Positions 1-6,136 of a stretch of DNA of 17,111 nt are shown here, in pieces. The position numbers and the translations under genes are program-made. How positions within the stretch are numbered: position 1 is the first letter of the stretch; each line of letters starts with the position of its first letter. Origin of the DNA: DASQWP01 sp050697555 (GTDB taxonomy: Bacteria > Actinomycetota > Thermoleophilia > Gaiellales > Gaiellaceae); contig JBOHAD010000052.1 in assembly GCA_050697555.1 (NCBI GenBank), positions 1 through 17,111 of the forward strand, given 5' to 3'. The notes beneath the pieces are model-generated. The model was not told the DNA's origin, searched no databases, and was given only the letters and a program-made list of their open reading frames with translations.

Positions 1-436
1 GGTCGATGACGGCGTCGAGGGGCTCGTAGTCGACGTCGACGAGCTCGGCGGCGTCCTTCGCCAGCGCCCGGCTCTCGGCGACGACGACGGCGACCGCGTC
101 CCCCTGGTGGCGCACCTTGTCCGTCGCGAGCGGGCGGTGGAAGGGCTGCTTGGTGTCCTCGGTGACGAGCCAGACGCAGGGGAGCGTCGCCTTCCAGTCC
201 TCGGCGAGGTCGGCACCGCTGAAGGCGGCGACGACACCCTCGGCCGCGCGGGCCTTCGTGACATCGACGCTCGTGATCCGCGCATGCGCGTAGGGGCTCC
301 GCACGAGCGCCGCCCAGACCATCCCCGGGAGCGTCATGTCGTCGATGTAGCGGGACTGGCCGGTGAGGAGCTTCGCATCCTCCTTGCGGCCAACCGGCTG
401 CCCGATGTACGTCGTCCGTTCCTCGGTGACTGCCAT
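1..436 (-). CDS. Molybdenum hydroxylase large (molybdopterin-binding) subunit, N-terminal part, cut by window edge
   Basis: The first 145 residues of a CoxL/XdhA-type catalytic subunit, which binds the molybdopterin cofactor and oxidises its substrate (xanthine-like purines or CO in this superfamily). Visible family hallmarks are IGQPVGRKEDAKLLTG near residue 11, RYIDDM, LVRSPYAHARI near residue 44 and VRHQGDAVAVVVAES near residue 108. The ATG at 436 follows a strong AGGGAGG ribosome binding site and lies 10 bases after the stop of the 2Fe-2S subunit, so it is the last visible gene of the leftward operon starting with xdhC. The active-site loop that would separate CO dehydrogenase from purine hydroxylases lies outside the window. 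The neighbouring uricase operon favours a xanthine dehydrogenase role; the coxDEG-type partners would also fit a CO dehydrogenase-like form II enzyme. Family is sure, substrate is not. Confidence 0.93.
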   Translation of the reverse strand, partial: MAVTEERTTYIGQPVGRKEDAKLLTGQSRYIDDMTLPGMVWAALVRSPYAHARITSVDVTKARAAEGVVAAFSGADLAEDWKATLPCVWLVTEDTKQPFHRPLATDKVRHQGDAVAVVVAESRALAKDAAELVDVDYEPLDAVID

Positions 437-446
437 CTCGCCCTCC

Positions 447-905
447 CTAGGCCGCCGCGGCCGCTTTCACGGCCTTGACGATGTTCTGGTAGCCGGTGCA
501 ACGGCAGAGGTTGCCCTCGAGCAGGTGCCGGATCTCGTCCTCGCTCGGATCGGGGTGCTCCTCGAGGAGGGACACCGCCGCGAGGACCATCCCCGGCGTG
601 CAGAACCCGCATTGAAGGCCGTGGTGCTCGTGGAAGGCCTGCTGCACCGGATGGAGGCGGCCGTTCTCGGCAAGGCCCTCGATCGTCGTCACCTCGCGCC
701 CGTCGGCCTGGACGGCGAGCACCGTGCACGACTTCACCGACTCGCCGTTCAGGAGCACCGTGCAGGCGCCGCAGGACGACGTGTCGCACCCGACGACCGT
801 GCCCGTGAGGCCCAGCCCCTCGCGCAGGAAGTAGACGAGGAGCTCGCGGGGCTCGACCTCGGCCTCCCGGCGGGCTCCGTTGACCGTGATGGCGATCCGT
901 TTCAA
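447..905 (-). CDS. Molybdenum hydroxylase 2Fe-2S iron-sulfur subunit (CoxS/XdhC-small type)
   Basis: A 152-residue electron-transfer subunit with two [2Fe-2S] clusters, passing electrons from the molybdenum site to a FAD subunit. The plant-ferredoxin-like domain holds Cys40, Cys45, Cys48 and Cys60 (GCDTSSCGACTVLLNG); the C-terminal four-helix domain holds Cys99, Cys102, Cys134 and Cys136 (CGFCTPGM and NLCRCTGYQNIV). All eight ligands are present and the length is normal for the family. The start is taken as TTG at 905: it has an ideal GAAGGAGG site five bases upstream and gives the standard KRIAITVNG N-terminus. The reading frame is open far upstream, but that extension is out-of-frame coxG sequence. 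The TTG overlaps the coxG-like stop (TTGA), indicating translational coupling. A FAD subunit (CoxM type) is not seen in this window. Confidence 0.95.
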   Translation of the reverse strand: MKRIAITVNGARREAEVEPRELLVYFLREGLGLTGTVVGCDTSSCGACTVLLNGESVKSCTVLAVQADGREVTTIEGLAENGRLHPVQQAFHEHHGLQCGFCTPGMVLAAVSLLEEHPDPSEDEIRHLLEGNLCRCTGYQNIVKAVKAAAAA

Positions 906-1468
906 GGCGACCTCCTTCGAAAGATGCGAGCGAGCCTGCGCCGAAGAGCGGCGAAGGCGAGCGAGAGGCCCGCGAGGGGCTTCGCCTGGGCCGCGACGGC
1001 GGCCTCCGCCTCCTCCGGCGCGGCGGCGAGTTGAGCCTCGAGGCACCGGGCGAAGCTCGTGACGAGCTGGGAGGAGATGTCCTGGATCATCCCGCGGCCG
1101 TACTGCGCGGCGGGGCCCGAGAGCGTGAGATCCGTGGTGAGGTCGATGCGCGTGCCGCCCCCGTCGAGGGGCGAGAGGCGGGACTCGATCGTCGCCTGCG
1201 CTCGTCCGCGGTTCCGCACCTCGCGCGCCTTGGCGGCGAGGAGGACGCGGCGGGCCGCGTCGTCGACGTCCTCCCGGGCGACGTCGGTGTCGAACGTGAG
1301 CCCGATGGGGCCGAGGCGCACGGCCATCTCCGCCTTCCAGTGGGAGTCGTCGACGACCTCCTTGAGCGTCGCGCCGGGCATGCACGGGACGACTCGGGGC
1401 ACGTCCATCAGGAGCTCCCACGCGCGCTCAGGTGGGGCGGCGACCTCGAAGGAGTTCTCGAGCTTCAC
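902..1468 (-). CDS. coxG: CoxG-like SRPBCC-domain protein (carbon monoxide dehydrogenase subunit G family)
   Basis: A 188-residue protein of the CoxG family, with a START/SRPBCC-like fold seen in the pattern KLENSFEVAAPPERAWELLMDVPRV, then CMPGATL and a C-terminal stretch GMIQDISSQLVTSFARCLE. In studied CO-oxidising bacteria CoxG is an accessory protein, proposed to help anchor or assemble the enzyme at the membrane; it is also common beside xanthine and other molybdenum hydroxylases. The tail (last ~35 residues) is alanine-rich, then strongly basic (LRRRLARIFRRR), which would suit contact with a membrane surface; that is inference. The GTG start at 1468 overlaps the xdhC stop by four bases (GTGA), and the stop overlaps the TTG of the next gene. 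No convincing ribosome binding site is seen, so it probably depends on coupling to xdhC translation. Confidence 0.88.
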   Translation of the reverse strand: MKLENSFEVAAPPERAWELLMDVPRVVPCMPGATLKEVVDDSHWKAEMAVRLGPIGLTFDTDVAREDVDDAARRVLLAAKAREVRNRGRAQATIESRLSPLDGGGTRIDLTTDLTLSGPAAQYGRGMIQDISSQLVTSFARCLEAQLAAAPEEAEAAVAAQAKPLAGLSLAFAALRRRLARIFRRRSP

Positions 1469-2436
1469 GCGGGCACCGGTGCCTTCCGGAAGGTCTGCAC
1501 GATCTCGGCCCCGACGGCGACCGCCACCTCCTGGGGCGTCCGGGAGCCGATGTCGAGCCCGATCGGAGCGTGAATGCGCCCCAGAGCCTCCTCGGAGACG
1601 CCCTCCTCCCGCAGCAGCTCGGCGCGCTCGGCGTTCGTTCGGCGTGCACCCATCGCGCCGATGTAGCCGGCTGGGGTCTCGAGCGCCACCTTGAGCAGCG
1701 GGATGTCGAACTTGTGGTCGTGCGTGAGGACGCAGATGACGGTGCGCTCGTCCACGGGCGAGCGCTCCAGGAAGCGGTCCGGCCACTCGACGACGAGCTC
1801 GTCCACGTCCGGGAAGCGCTCCGGGGTGACGAACTTCGCGCGCGCGTCGCAGACGGTGACGCGGTAGCCGAGGAAGCGGCCCACGGTCGCCACCGCGGCC
1901 GCGTGGTCGACCGCGCCGAAGACGTACATCTCGGGCCGCGGCAGGAACGAGGAGACGAAGAGCTCGTCGCTCGCCAGCCCCGTCTCCGGAACCGCGCCGT
2001 TCGGGACGAGCCGCTTCTCGCCGATCCGCTCTCCGGCGACGCGAACCTCGAGGGCGACCGGACGCTCCTCGCGGACGGCGGCGGCGATGCCCTCGACGAT
2101 GTCGCGCTCGGCCAGGTCGATGAAGATGTGCACCGTCCCCCCGCAGGGAAGCCCCACCTCGAAGGCCTGCTCGTCGGCGATGCCGTACGTCTTCAGGCGC
2201 GGCGGCCCTCCCGCGAGCACCTCCCGGGCCTCGTCGTAGACGGCGGGCTCGACGCAGCCGCCCGTCACGGAGCCGGCCACCTCGCCGCGCTCCGAGACCG
2301 CGAGCACCGCGCCGGGCGCGCGAGGGGCCGACCGCTCCGTCTTGACGACTGTCGCCGTCGCCACACGGGTTCCCTCGCCGACCCAGCGTTCGAGGGTTTC
2401 GAGGACGTCTCTCACGGCTTCCCGACGAGCATACAC
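1465..2436 (-). CDS. xdhC: XdhC/CoxI-family molybdenum cofactor maturation protein
   Basis: An XdhC/CoxI family protein of up to 323 residues. These proteins bind the molybdenum cofactor, help its sulfuration and insert it into molybdenum hydroxylases; they are not part of the final enzyme. The N-terminal domain has GSVTGGCVEPAV (residues ~55-66) and GLPCGGTVHIFIDL; the C-terminal Rossmann domain begins at MYVFGAVDHAAAVA and includes GYRVTVCDARAKF and GYIGAMGARRT. It is the first gene of the leftward hydroxylase operon. Start choice is open: GTG at 2436 is used here, but GTG at 2415 (316 residues) would sit just after the transcription start predicted from a TATGCT element at 2433-2428 and is equally plausible. 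An out-of-frame ATG at 2432 hits a stop after six codons. Confidence 0.93.
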   Translation of the reverse strand: MYARREAVRDVLETLERWVGEGTRVATATVVKTERSAPRAPGAVLAVSERGEVAGSVTGGCVEPAVYDEAREVLAGGPPRLKTYGIADEQAFEVGLPCGGTVHIFIDLAERDIVEGIAAAVREERPVALEVRVAGERIGEKRLVPNGAVPETGLASDELFVSSFLPRPEMYVFGAVDHAAAVATVGRFLGYRVTVCDARAKFVTPERFPDVDELVVEWPDRFLERSPVDERTVICVLTHDHKFDIPLLKVALETPAGYIGAMGARRTNAERAELLREEGVSEEALGRIHAPIGLDIGSRTPQEVAVAVGAEIVQTFRKAPVPA

Positions 2437-2456
2437 CTACGATTGCAGCGTGTTCC
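2428..2456 (-). promoter_or_regulatory. Possible xdhC operon promoter
   Basis: On the minus strand there is a GGAACA element (2456-2451), a 17-base spacer, then TATGCT (2433-2428). The -10 element fits the actinobacterial TAnnnT pattern; the -35 element matches TTGACA only in part. Transcription would begin near 2421, downstream of the annotated GTG at 2436, which argues for the GTG at 2415 with a leader of only about five bases. It overlaps the coxD promoter on the other strand. Pattern-based only. Confidence 0.4.
2438..2450 (+). promoter_or_regulatory. Possible leaderless promoter of coxD
   Basis: TACGAT at 2438-2443 fits the TAnnnT -10 pattern and is followed by exactly six bases and then the GTG start of coxD at 2450, the spacing expected when the transcript begins at the start codon. 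No Shine-Dalgarno sequence and no clear -35 element are seen. The same geometry recurs before cofC and the CapA-like gene. Confidence 0.42.
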
Positions 2457-3304
2457 GGTCCGTCGAGGAGGTCGAGGAGGCCCTCAGGCGCGAGTCCTAC
2501 CTCCCCGACCGCGGCCTGGCGACGGCGATCTTCCTCGCCCTCCGGATGGGCCGACCGCTCCTCCTCGAAGGCGAGGCGGGCGTCGGGAAGACGGAGGTCG
2601 GGAAGACTCTCTCCCGTATCCTCGGCGCCGAGCTCGTGCGCTTGCAGTGCTACGAGGGCATCGACGCCTCGCAGGCGCTCTACGAGTGGGACTACGCGCG
2701 TCAGCTCCTCTACGCGCGCGCCCTCCAGGCCGGGGAAGTCGGCGTGGCGGAGCGCGTATCCGAGCTCTACGGGCCGGAGTTCCTCCTGGAGCGGCCGCTC
2801 CTCCGAGCGCTCCGGGCGGGCGCCGGCGCCGTACTCTTGATCGACGAGCTCGACCGCGCGGACGACGAGTTCGAGGCGTTCCTGCTGGAGGTCCTGGCGG
2901 ACTTCCAGGTCACGATTCCGGAGATCGGCACGATCTCAGCGGCGGAGCCGCCCGCCGTCGTCATCACGTCGAACCGGACGCGGGAGCTGCATGACGCCCT
3001 CAAGCGCCGCTGCCTCTACCACTGGATCGAGTTCCCCGACCTCGAGCGCGAGGTGGCGATCATCCGCCTGCGCGCGCCGGGGGCCTCGGAGCCGCTCGCC
3101 CGCTCGGTCGCCGAGACGATCGCGCGCCTGCGCGAGCTCGACCTCGTGAAGCCGCCCGGCGCGGCGGAGGCGATCGACTGGGCGCAGGCACTCTCCCACC
3201 TCGGCGCCGAGTCGGCGGACGGGCAGGCCGGGCGGGAGACGCTCGGGTGGGCGGTGAAGAATCGGGAGGATCTCCGCCGGGTCGAGGCCGCCCTCGGTGA
3301 TTGA
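2450..3304 (+). CDS. coxD: CoxD/MoxR-type AAA+ ATPase
   Basis: A 284-residue MoxR-family AAA+ ATPase. In Oligotropha-type CO dehydrogenase clusters the CoxD homologue is a chaperone needed to complete the metal-sulfur site after the apoenzyme has folded; the MoxR family in general works with VWA proteins to activate metalloenzymes. Visible motifs are Walker A GEAGVGKT (41-48), Walker B AVLLIDE (127-133), the sensor stretch VVITSNRTRELHDALKRRC and the helix motif FPDLEREVAIIRLRAP. The start is GTG at 2450; the frame is open upstream to 2342, but that part lies antisense to xdhC and has no family resemblance. The gene diverges from xdhC with only 13 bp between them and overlaps coxE by eight bases, so ATPase and VWA partner are co-translated. 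Confidence 0.93.
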   Translation: MFRSVEEVEEALRRESYLPDRGLATAIFLALRMGRPLLLEGEAGVGKTEVGKTLSRILGAELVRLQCYEGIDASQALYEWDYARQLLYARALQAGEVGVAERVSELYGPEFLLERPLLRALRAGAGAVLLIDELDRADDEFEAFLLEVLADFQVTIPEIGTISAAEPPAVVITSNRTRELHDALKRRCLYHWIEFPDLEREVAIIRLRAPGASEPLARSVAETIARLRELDLVKPPGAAEAIDWAQALSHLGAESADGQAGRETLGWAVKNREDLRRVEAALGD

Positions 3305-4328
3305 GACCCTAACGCGCTTCGGCCGCGCCCTCAGGGACGAGGGCCTGGACGCCGGTCCGGGCCGGATCGCCGACTTCTGCCGCGCGGCTGCTCTCGTCGC
3401 GCCCGCGGACCTCTACTGGGCGGGCCGCGCGACGCTCGTCGGGGGTGGCGAGGAGATCCCGGTCTACGACGAGGTCTTCCGGCGCTTCTTCGGCGCGACG
3501 GCGAAGGGGGAGCAGCCCCGCCCGATCCGCGGGCGCGTCGTCGTGGAGACGGAGCGCCGGCGCGGCCTCGCCAGCCCGGCGGAGCTCCTGCGGGAGAAGA
3601 GCTTCTCCCGCTGCTCCCGCGAGGAGCTCGCGGCGCTCGCCGAGCTGATGGGCGGGCTCACGCTGACGATCCCGGCCCGGCGCACGCGCCGCCTCGAGCG
3701 TGCGCGCGGCGGTCGGCCCGACCTGCGCCGCACGCTGCGACGTTCCTTCCGCACGGGCGGCGAGCCGCTGGAGCTCCTGCGGCGCTCACGCCGGCGGCGG
3801 CCGCGCCGGCTCGTCCTCCTCCTCGACGTGTCAGGCTCGATGGACGCCTACTCGCGCGCGCTCGTCCTCTTCGCCCACGCGGCCCTGCGCGGCCACCCGC
3901 GCTGGGACGCGTTCTGCTTCGGTACGCGTCTCACGCGCGTGACCCGGGCGCTCGCGGGGTCCGACCCGGACGAGGCTCTCCGCCGCGCCGCCGCCGACGT
4001 CGTGGACTGGGACGGCGGCACCCGCATCGGCGAGTCGCTGAAGCGCTTCCTCGCCGACCACGGCCACGGCGGGCTCGCGCGCGGCGCGGTGGTCGTCATC
4101 TGCTCCGACGGGCTGGAGGTGGGCGACCCCGAGCTCCTGGCCGAGCAGATGGCGCGGCTTGCGCGGCTCGCCTACCGCATCGTCTGGCTCAACCCGCTCC
4201 AGGAGGATCCCGCCTACGAGCCGCTCGCGCGCGGCATGCACGCGGCTCTCCCCCACGTCGACCTCTTCCTCAGCGGGCACAGCCTCGCGAGCCTCGAGGA
4301 TGTGGCCGACGCGCTCGCGCGCCTCTAG
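3297..4328 (+). CDS. coxE: CoxE-type von Willebrand factor A domain protein
   Basis: A 343-residue CoxE-like protein (VWA_CoxE family). The N-terminal half is a helical, arginine-rich region; the C-terminal half is the VWA domain with the metal-ion site DVSGSMD at 177-183, the DGGTRIGESL segment near 239 and the CSDGLEVGD segment near 270. In the CoxD-CoxE pair the VWA protein is thought to act as the adaptor between the AAA+ ATPase and the molybdenum hydroxylase being matured. It starts at GTG 3297, inside the last codons of coxD (eight-base overlap). Residues 151-171 hold a dense arginine run (LRRSRRRRPRR) just before the VWA domain, as in relatives. Its stop is two bases from the stop of the convergent amt gene, leaving no room for a terminator. 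Confidence 0.92.
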   Translation: MIETLTRFGRALRDEGLDAGPGRIADFCRAAALVAPADLYWAGRATLVGGGEEIPVYDEVFRRFFGATAKGEQPRPIRGRVVVETERRRGLASPAELLREKSFSRCSREELAALAELMGGLTLTIPARRTRRLERARGGRPDLRRTLRRSFRTGGEPLELLRRSRRRRPRRLVLLLDVSGSMDAYSRALVLFAHAALRGHPRWDAFCFGTRLTRVTRALAGSDPDEALRRAAADVVDWDGGTRIGESLKRFLADHGHGGLARGAVVVICSDGLEVGDPELLAEQMARLARLAYRIVWLNPLQEDPAYEPLARGMHAALPHVDLFLSGHSLASLEDVADALARL

Positions 4329-4330
4329 GT

Positions 4331-5661
4331 CTATGCGGCCCGCTCGAGTCGCTCGAGCTCCCAGAGGCGCGGGTTGAACTCCGGATAGCCCGCCGCGCCG
4401 TGCTCGCCCAGGTCGAGCCCGGCCGTCTCCGTCTCCGGCTCCGAGCGGATCCCCCAGCGGGCCTTCATCCCCCAGAGGACCGCGTAGGAGGCGCTGAAGG
4501 TGAACACGCCGACGACGGCCAGGCCGAGCGCCTGGATGCCGAGCTGGTGCAGGCTGCCCGTGTAGAGGAGCCCGCCCTGCCCCACGCCGAGGTTCGCGGC
4601 GAGGGCCGGAACCGCGAAGACGCCGGTGGCGAGCGTCCCCCAGACGCCGGAGAGACCGTGGACGGCGACGGCGCCGATGGGGTCGTCGATCCGCAGGCGC
4701 TCGACGAAGCGGACGCCGACGACGCCGATGAGGCCGGCGCCGAGCCCGATCACGACCGCGGCCCAGGGCGCGACGAAGCCTGAGGCCGCCGTGATCGCGA
4801 CGAGCCCGCCGATGGCGCCGTTCAGCATCATCGTGATGTCAGGCTTCTTGAGGAGGAGCCAGGCGGTGGCGATCCCGCCCACGGCCCCGGCCGCCGCGGC
4901 GAGGTTCGTCGTCAGCGCGACGTAGCCGAAGTAGCCGAGCCGATCGCCCGTGACGACGCCGAGCGTCGAGCCCGGGTTGAAGCCGAACCAGCCGAACCAG
5001 AGGATGAGCGTCCCGAGGACCGCGTAGGGCATGTTGTGCCCGGGGATCGGGTGCGCGCGCCCGTCCGTCCCGAAGCGGCCTAGCCGGGGCCCGAGCAGGA
5101 GCGCTCCCGCGAGCGCGGCGAGCGCGCCCTGGTAGTGGACGACCGTCGAGCCGGCGAAATCCTGCATGCCGAGCGCGAAGAGCCAGCCGTCCGCGTGCCA
5201 GACCCAGTGTGAGACGACCGAGTAGACGAGAGTGAAGGCGGCCCCGAAGGCGAAGTAGACCCAGAGCTTCGCCCGCTCGGCCCCATCGCGCCCCAGACGA
5301 TCGCCACGGCGACGCCGGCGAAGACGACCTGGAAGAAGTAGGCGCTCGCAGCCGGGATCGTGGAGAAGAAGGAGAACGGCGCCTGCGCGACGCCGAGGAG
5401 GGCGTCCGCGCTCGGGAAGAAGCCGGAGACCCCCACGAATGCGTTCCCGTCCCCAAACGCGAGCCCGAAGCCGACCGCCCAGTAGACGAGCGAGCAGAGC
5501 CCGAAGACGAGCACGTTCTTGCCTGCGATGTGCGCGGCGTTCTTCATCCGCGTCAGGCCGGCCTCGAGGAGCGCGAACCCGGCCTGCATGAACATGACGA
5601 GAATGGCCGCGACCACGACCCAGACCGTGTTCGCCGCGATGAGGAGCTCGCTCGTCTTCAA
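4331..5661 (-). CDS. amt: Ammonium transporter (Amt family), apparent frameshift in the middle
   Basis: An Amt/MEP/Rh channel that takes up ammonium through eleven membrane helices. The N-terminal frame begins at TTG 5661 behind AAAAGGAGG and carries MQAGFALLEAGLTRMKN, then runs to VAIVWGAM. After 5281-5284 the family sequence continues in another frame from AERAKLWVYF. It includes DFAGSTVVHYQGALAAL (first pore histidine), GHNMPYAVLGTLILWFGWFGFNPGS, AVHGLSGVWGTLATGVF (second pore histidine) and the cytosolic tail GLDLGEHG. Removing two G residues restores the expected GA-x-AER motif exactly. Both halves are otherwise clean, so this is a sequencing/assembly error, a very recent mutation or recoding, not an old pseudogene. 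No glnK lies next to it. The context suggests it handles the ammonia released by purine breakdown or scavenged as nitrogen. Confidence 0.85.
5281..5284 (-). other. Frameshift site in amt (G4 run on the coding strand)
   Basis: The coding strand reads GCG ATG GGG CCG AGC here and the family frame resumes as GCC GAG CGG GCG AAG. Reading on requires loss of two bases, addition of one base, or a -1 slip, which would give GAMGAER with one extra residue. Similarity to the conserved GA-x-AER motif favours two surplus G residues. Confidence 0.75.
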
Positions 5662-5685
5662 CCCCGCCTCCTTTTAACGAAGGAA

Positions 5686-5714
5686 GGCCCCGGGAGCGGG
5701 ATGCTCCCGAGGCC
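5686..5714 (-). promoter_or_regulatory. Strong hairpin in the amt 5' leader
   Basis: Two 12-base arms (5686-5697 and 5703-5714) pair with one mismatch around a five-base loop. On the amt strand the stem is followed by a pyrimidine-rich TTCCTTCGTT and then the AAAAGGAGG ribosome binding site. It could be an attenuator-like terminator ahead of amt, or simply leader structure. It is too GC-rich, with too short a T tract, to call a classical terminator. Confidence 0.45.
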
Positions 5715-5814
5715 ACGTCGCCTGGCTCGAAGCTAGCGCGCGGGCCGGACGGATGGGGGGCGGCAGCGCCGAACCGGGAGGCGGCAGCTCTCGACCCGTC
5801 TACCGCGGACGTGT

Positions 5815-5829
5815 CGGGGTCAGACCCCG
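5815..5829. repeat. GGGGTC-A-GACCCC palindrome, copy 1
   Basis: Perfect inverted repeat with seven-base arms (CGGGGTC and GACCCCG) around a central A. It is the shortest member of the palindrome group in this intergenic region. Confidence 0.7.
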
Positions 5830-5842
5830 CCGTGTCCGGCCC

Positions 5843-5875
5843 GGCCATGTCCGGGGTCAGACCCCGGACATGGCC
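5843..5875. repeat. GGGGTC-A-GACCCC palindrome, copy 2 (33 bp, perfect)
   Basis: Arms of 16 bases (5843-5858 and 5860-5875), beginning GGCCATGTCC and ending GGACATGGCC, pair perfectly around a single central A at 5859. Repetitive extragenic palindromes of this general build are scattered in many GC-rich genomes, but the assignment to such a family is inference. Confidence 0.8.
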
Positions 5876-5982
5876 CGCAGGGGCGCGTCCAGCGGTGGCC
5901 GCACAGCATTCGCACCTGCTGGAACAACAAACTCCCTGCCGGGGGTCGCGTCCCATGCAAGGCGCCCCGCTCCCCCGCCGAG

Positions 5983-6062
5983 CATGTCCCAAGAAGCCAC
6001 GGCCGGGGTCTGACCCCGGACATGTCCCGAGAAGCCACGGCCGGGGTCAGCCCTGGCGTGTC
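5983..6062. repeat. 38-bp tandem repeat containing palindrome copies 3 and 4
   Basis: The sequence CATGTCCCAAGAAGCCACGG at 5983 recurs at 6021 with a single change (CATGTCCCGAGAAGCCACGG), a period of 38 bases. Each unit carries a CCGGGGTC core: in the first it forms an eight-base-arm palindrome with a central T (6003-6019), in the second the right arm has decayed (GCCCTGG). The second unit is followed by GTGTCC, recalling the flanks of copy 2. Confidence 0.75.
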
Positions 6063-6136
6063 CGAAAGGGGCGACGACGACGAGCCGCAACACGACGAAG
6101 TAGGCACCGCTCGCGCGATCCGAGAGACTACGCCCG

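Larger units (their letters stand above)
5715..6136. other. Intergenic region between divergent amt and the deaminase operon
   Basis: About 420 bases without a credible gene. Short frames here have no family resemblance and run through the repeats. The stretch holds four copies of a GGGGTC-A/T-GACCCC palindrome core and a 38-bp tandem duplication, annotated separately. It must contain the promoters of both divergent units, but I could not identify either with confidence; TAGCTT on the minus strand near 5730 is a weak candidate -10 for amt. Confidence 0.6.

Noticed and set aside
447..1421. A 324-residue version of the 2Fe-2S subunit with a long N-terminal extension
   Set aside because: The extension is the coxG-like gene read out of frame; the TTG at 905 has an ideal ribosome binding site and gives the standard N-terminus.
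4318..4340. Terminator between coxE and amt
   Set aside because: The two stops are two bases apart and the only nearby inverted repeat (CTCGAG-TCG-CTCGAG) lies within amt coding sequence without a T tract.
5080..5661. A separate 193-residue small membrane protein
   Set aside because: Its first ~127 residues are the N-terminal half of Amt; the tail after 5284 is out-of-frame sequence caused by the frameshift.
5983..6062. Possible start of a CRISPR array
   Set aside because: Only two units of 38 bases with no unique spacers between them; this is a tandem duplication with palindromes.
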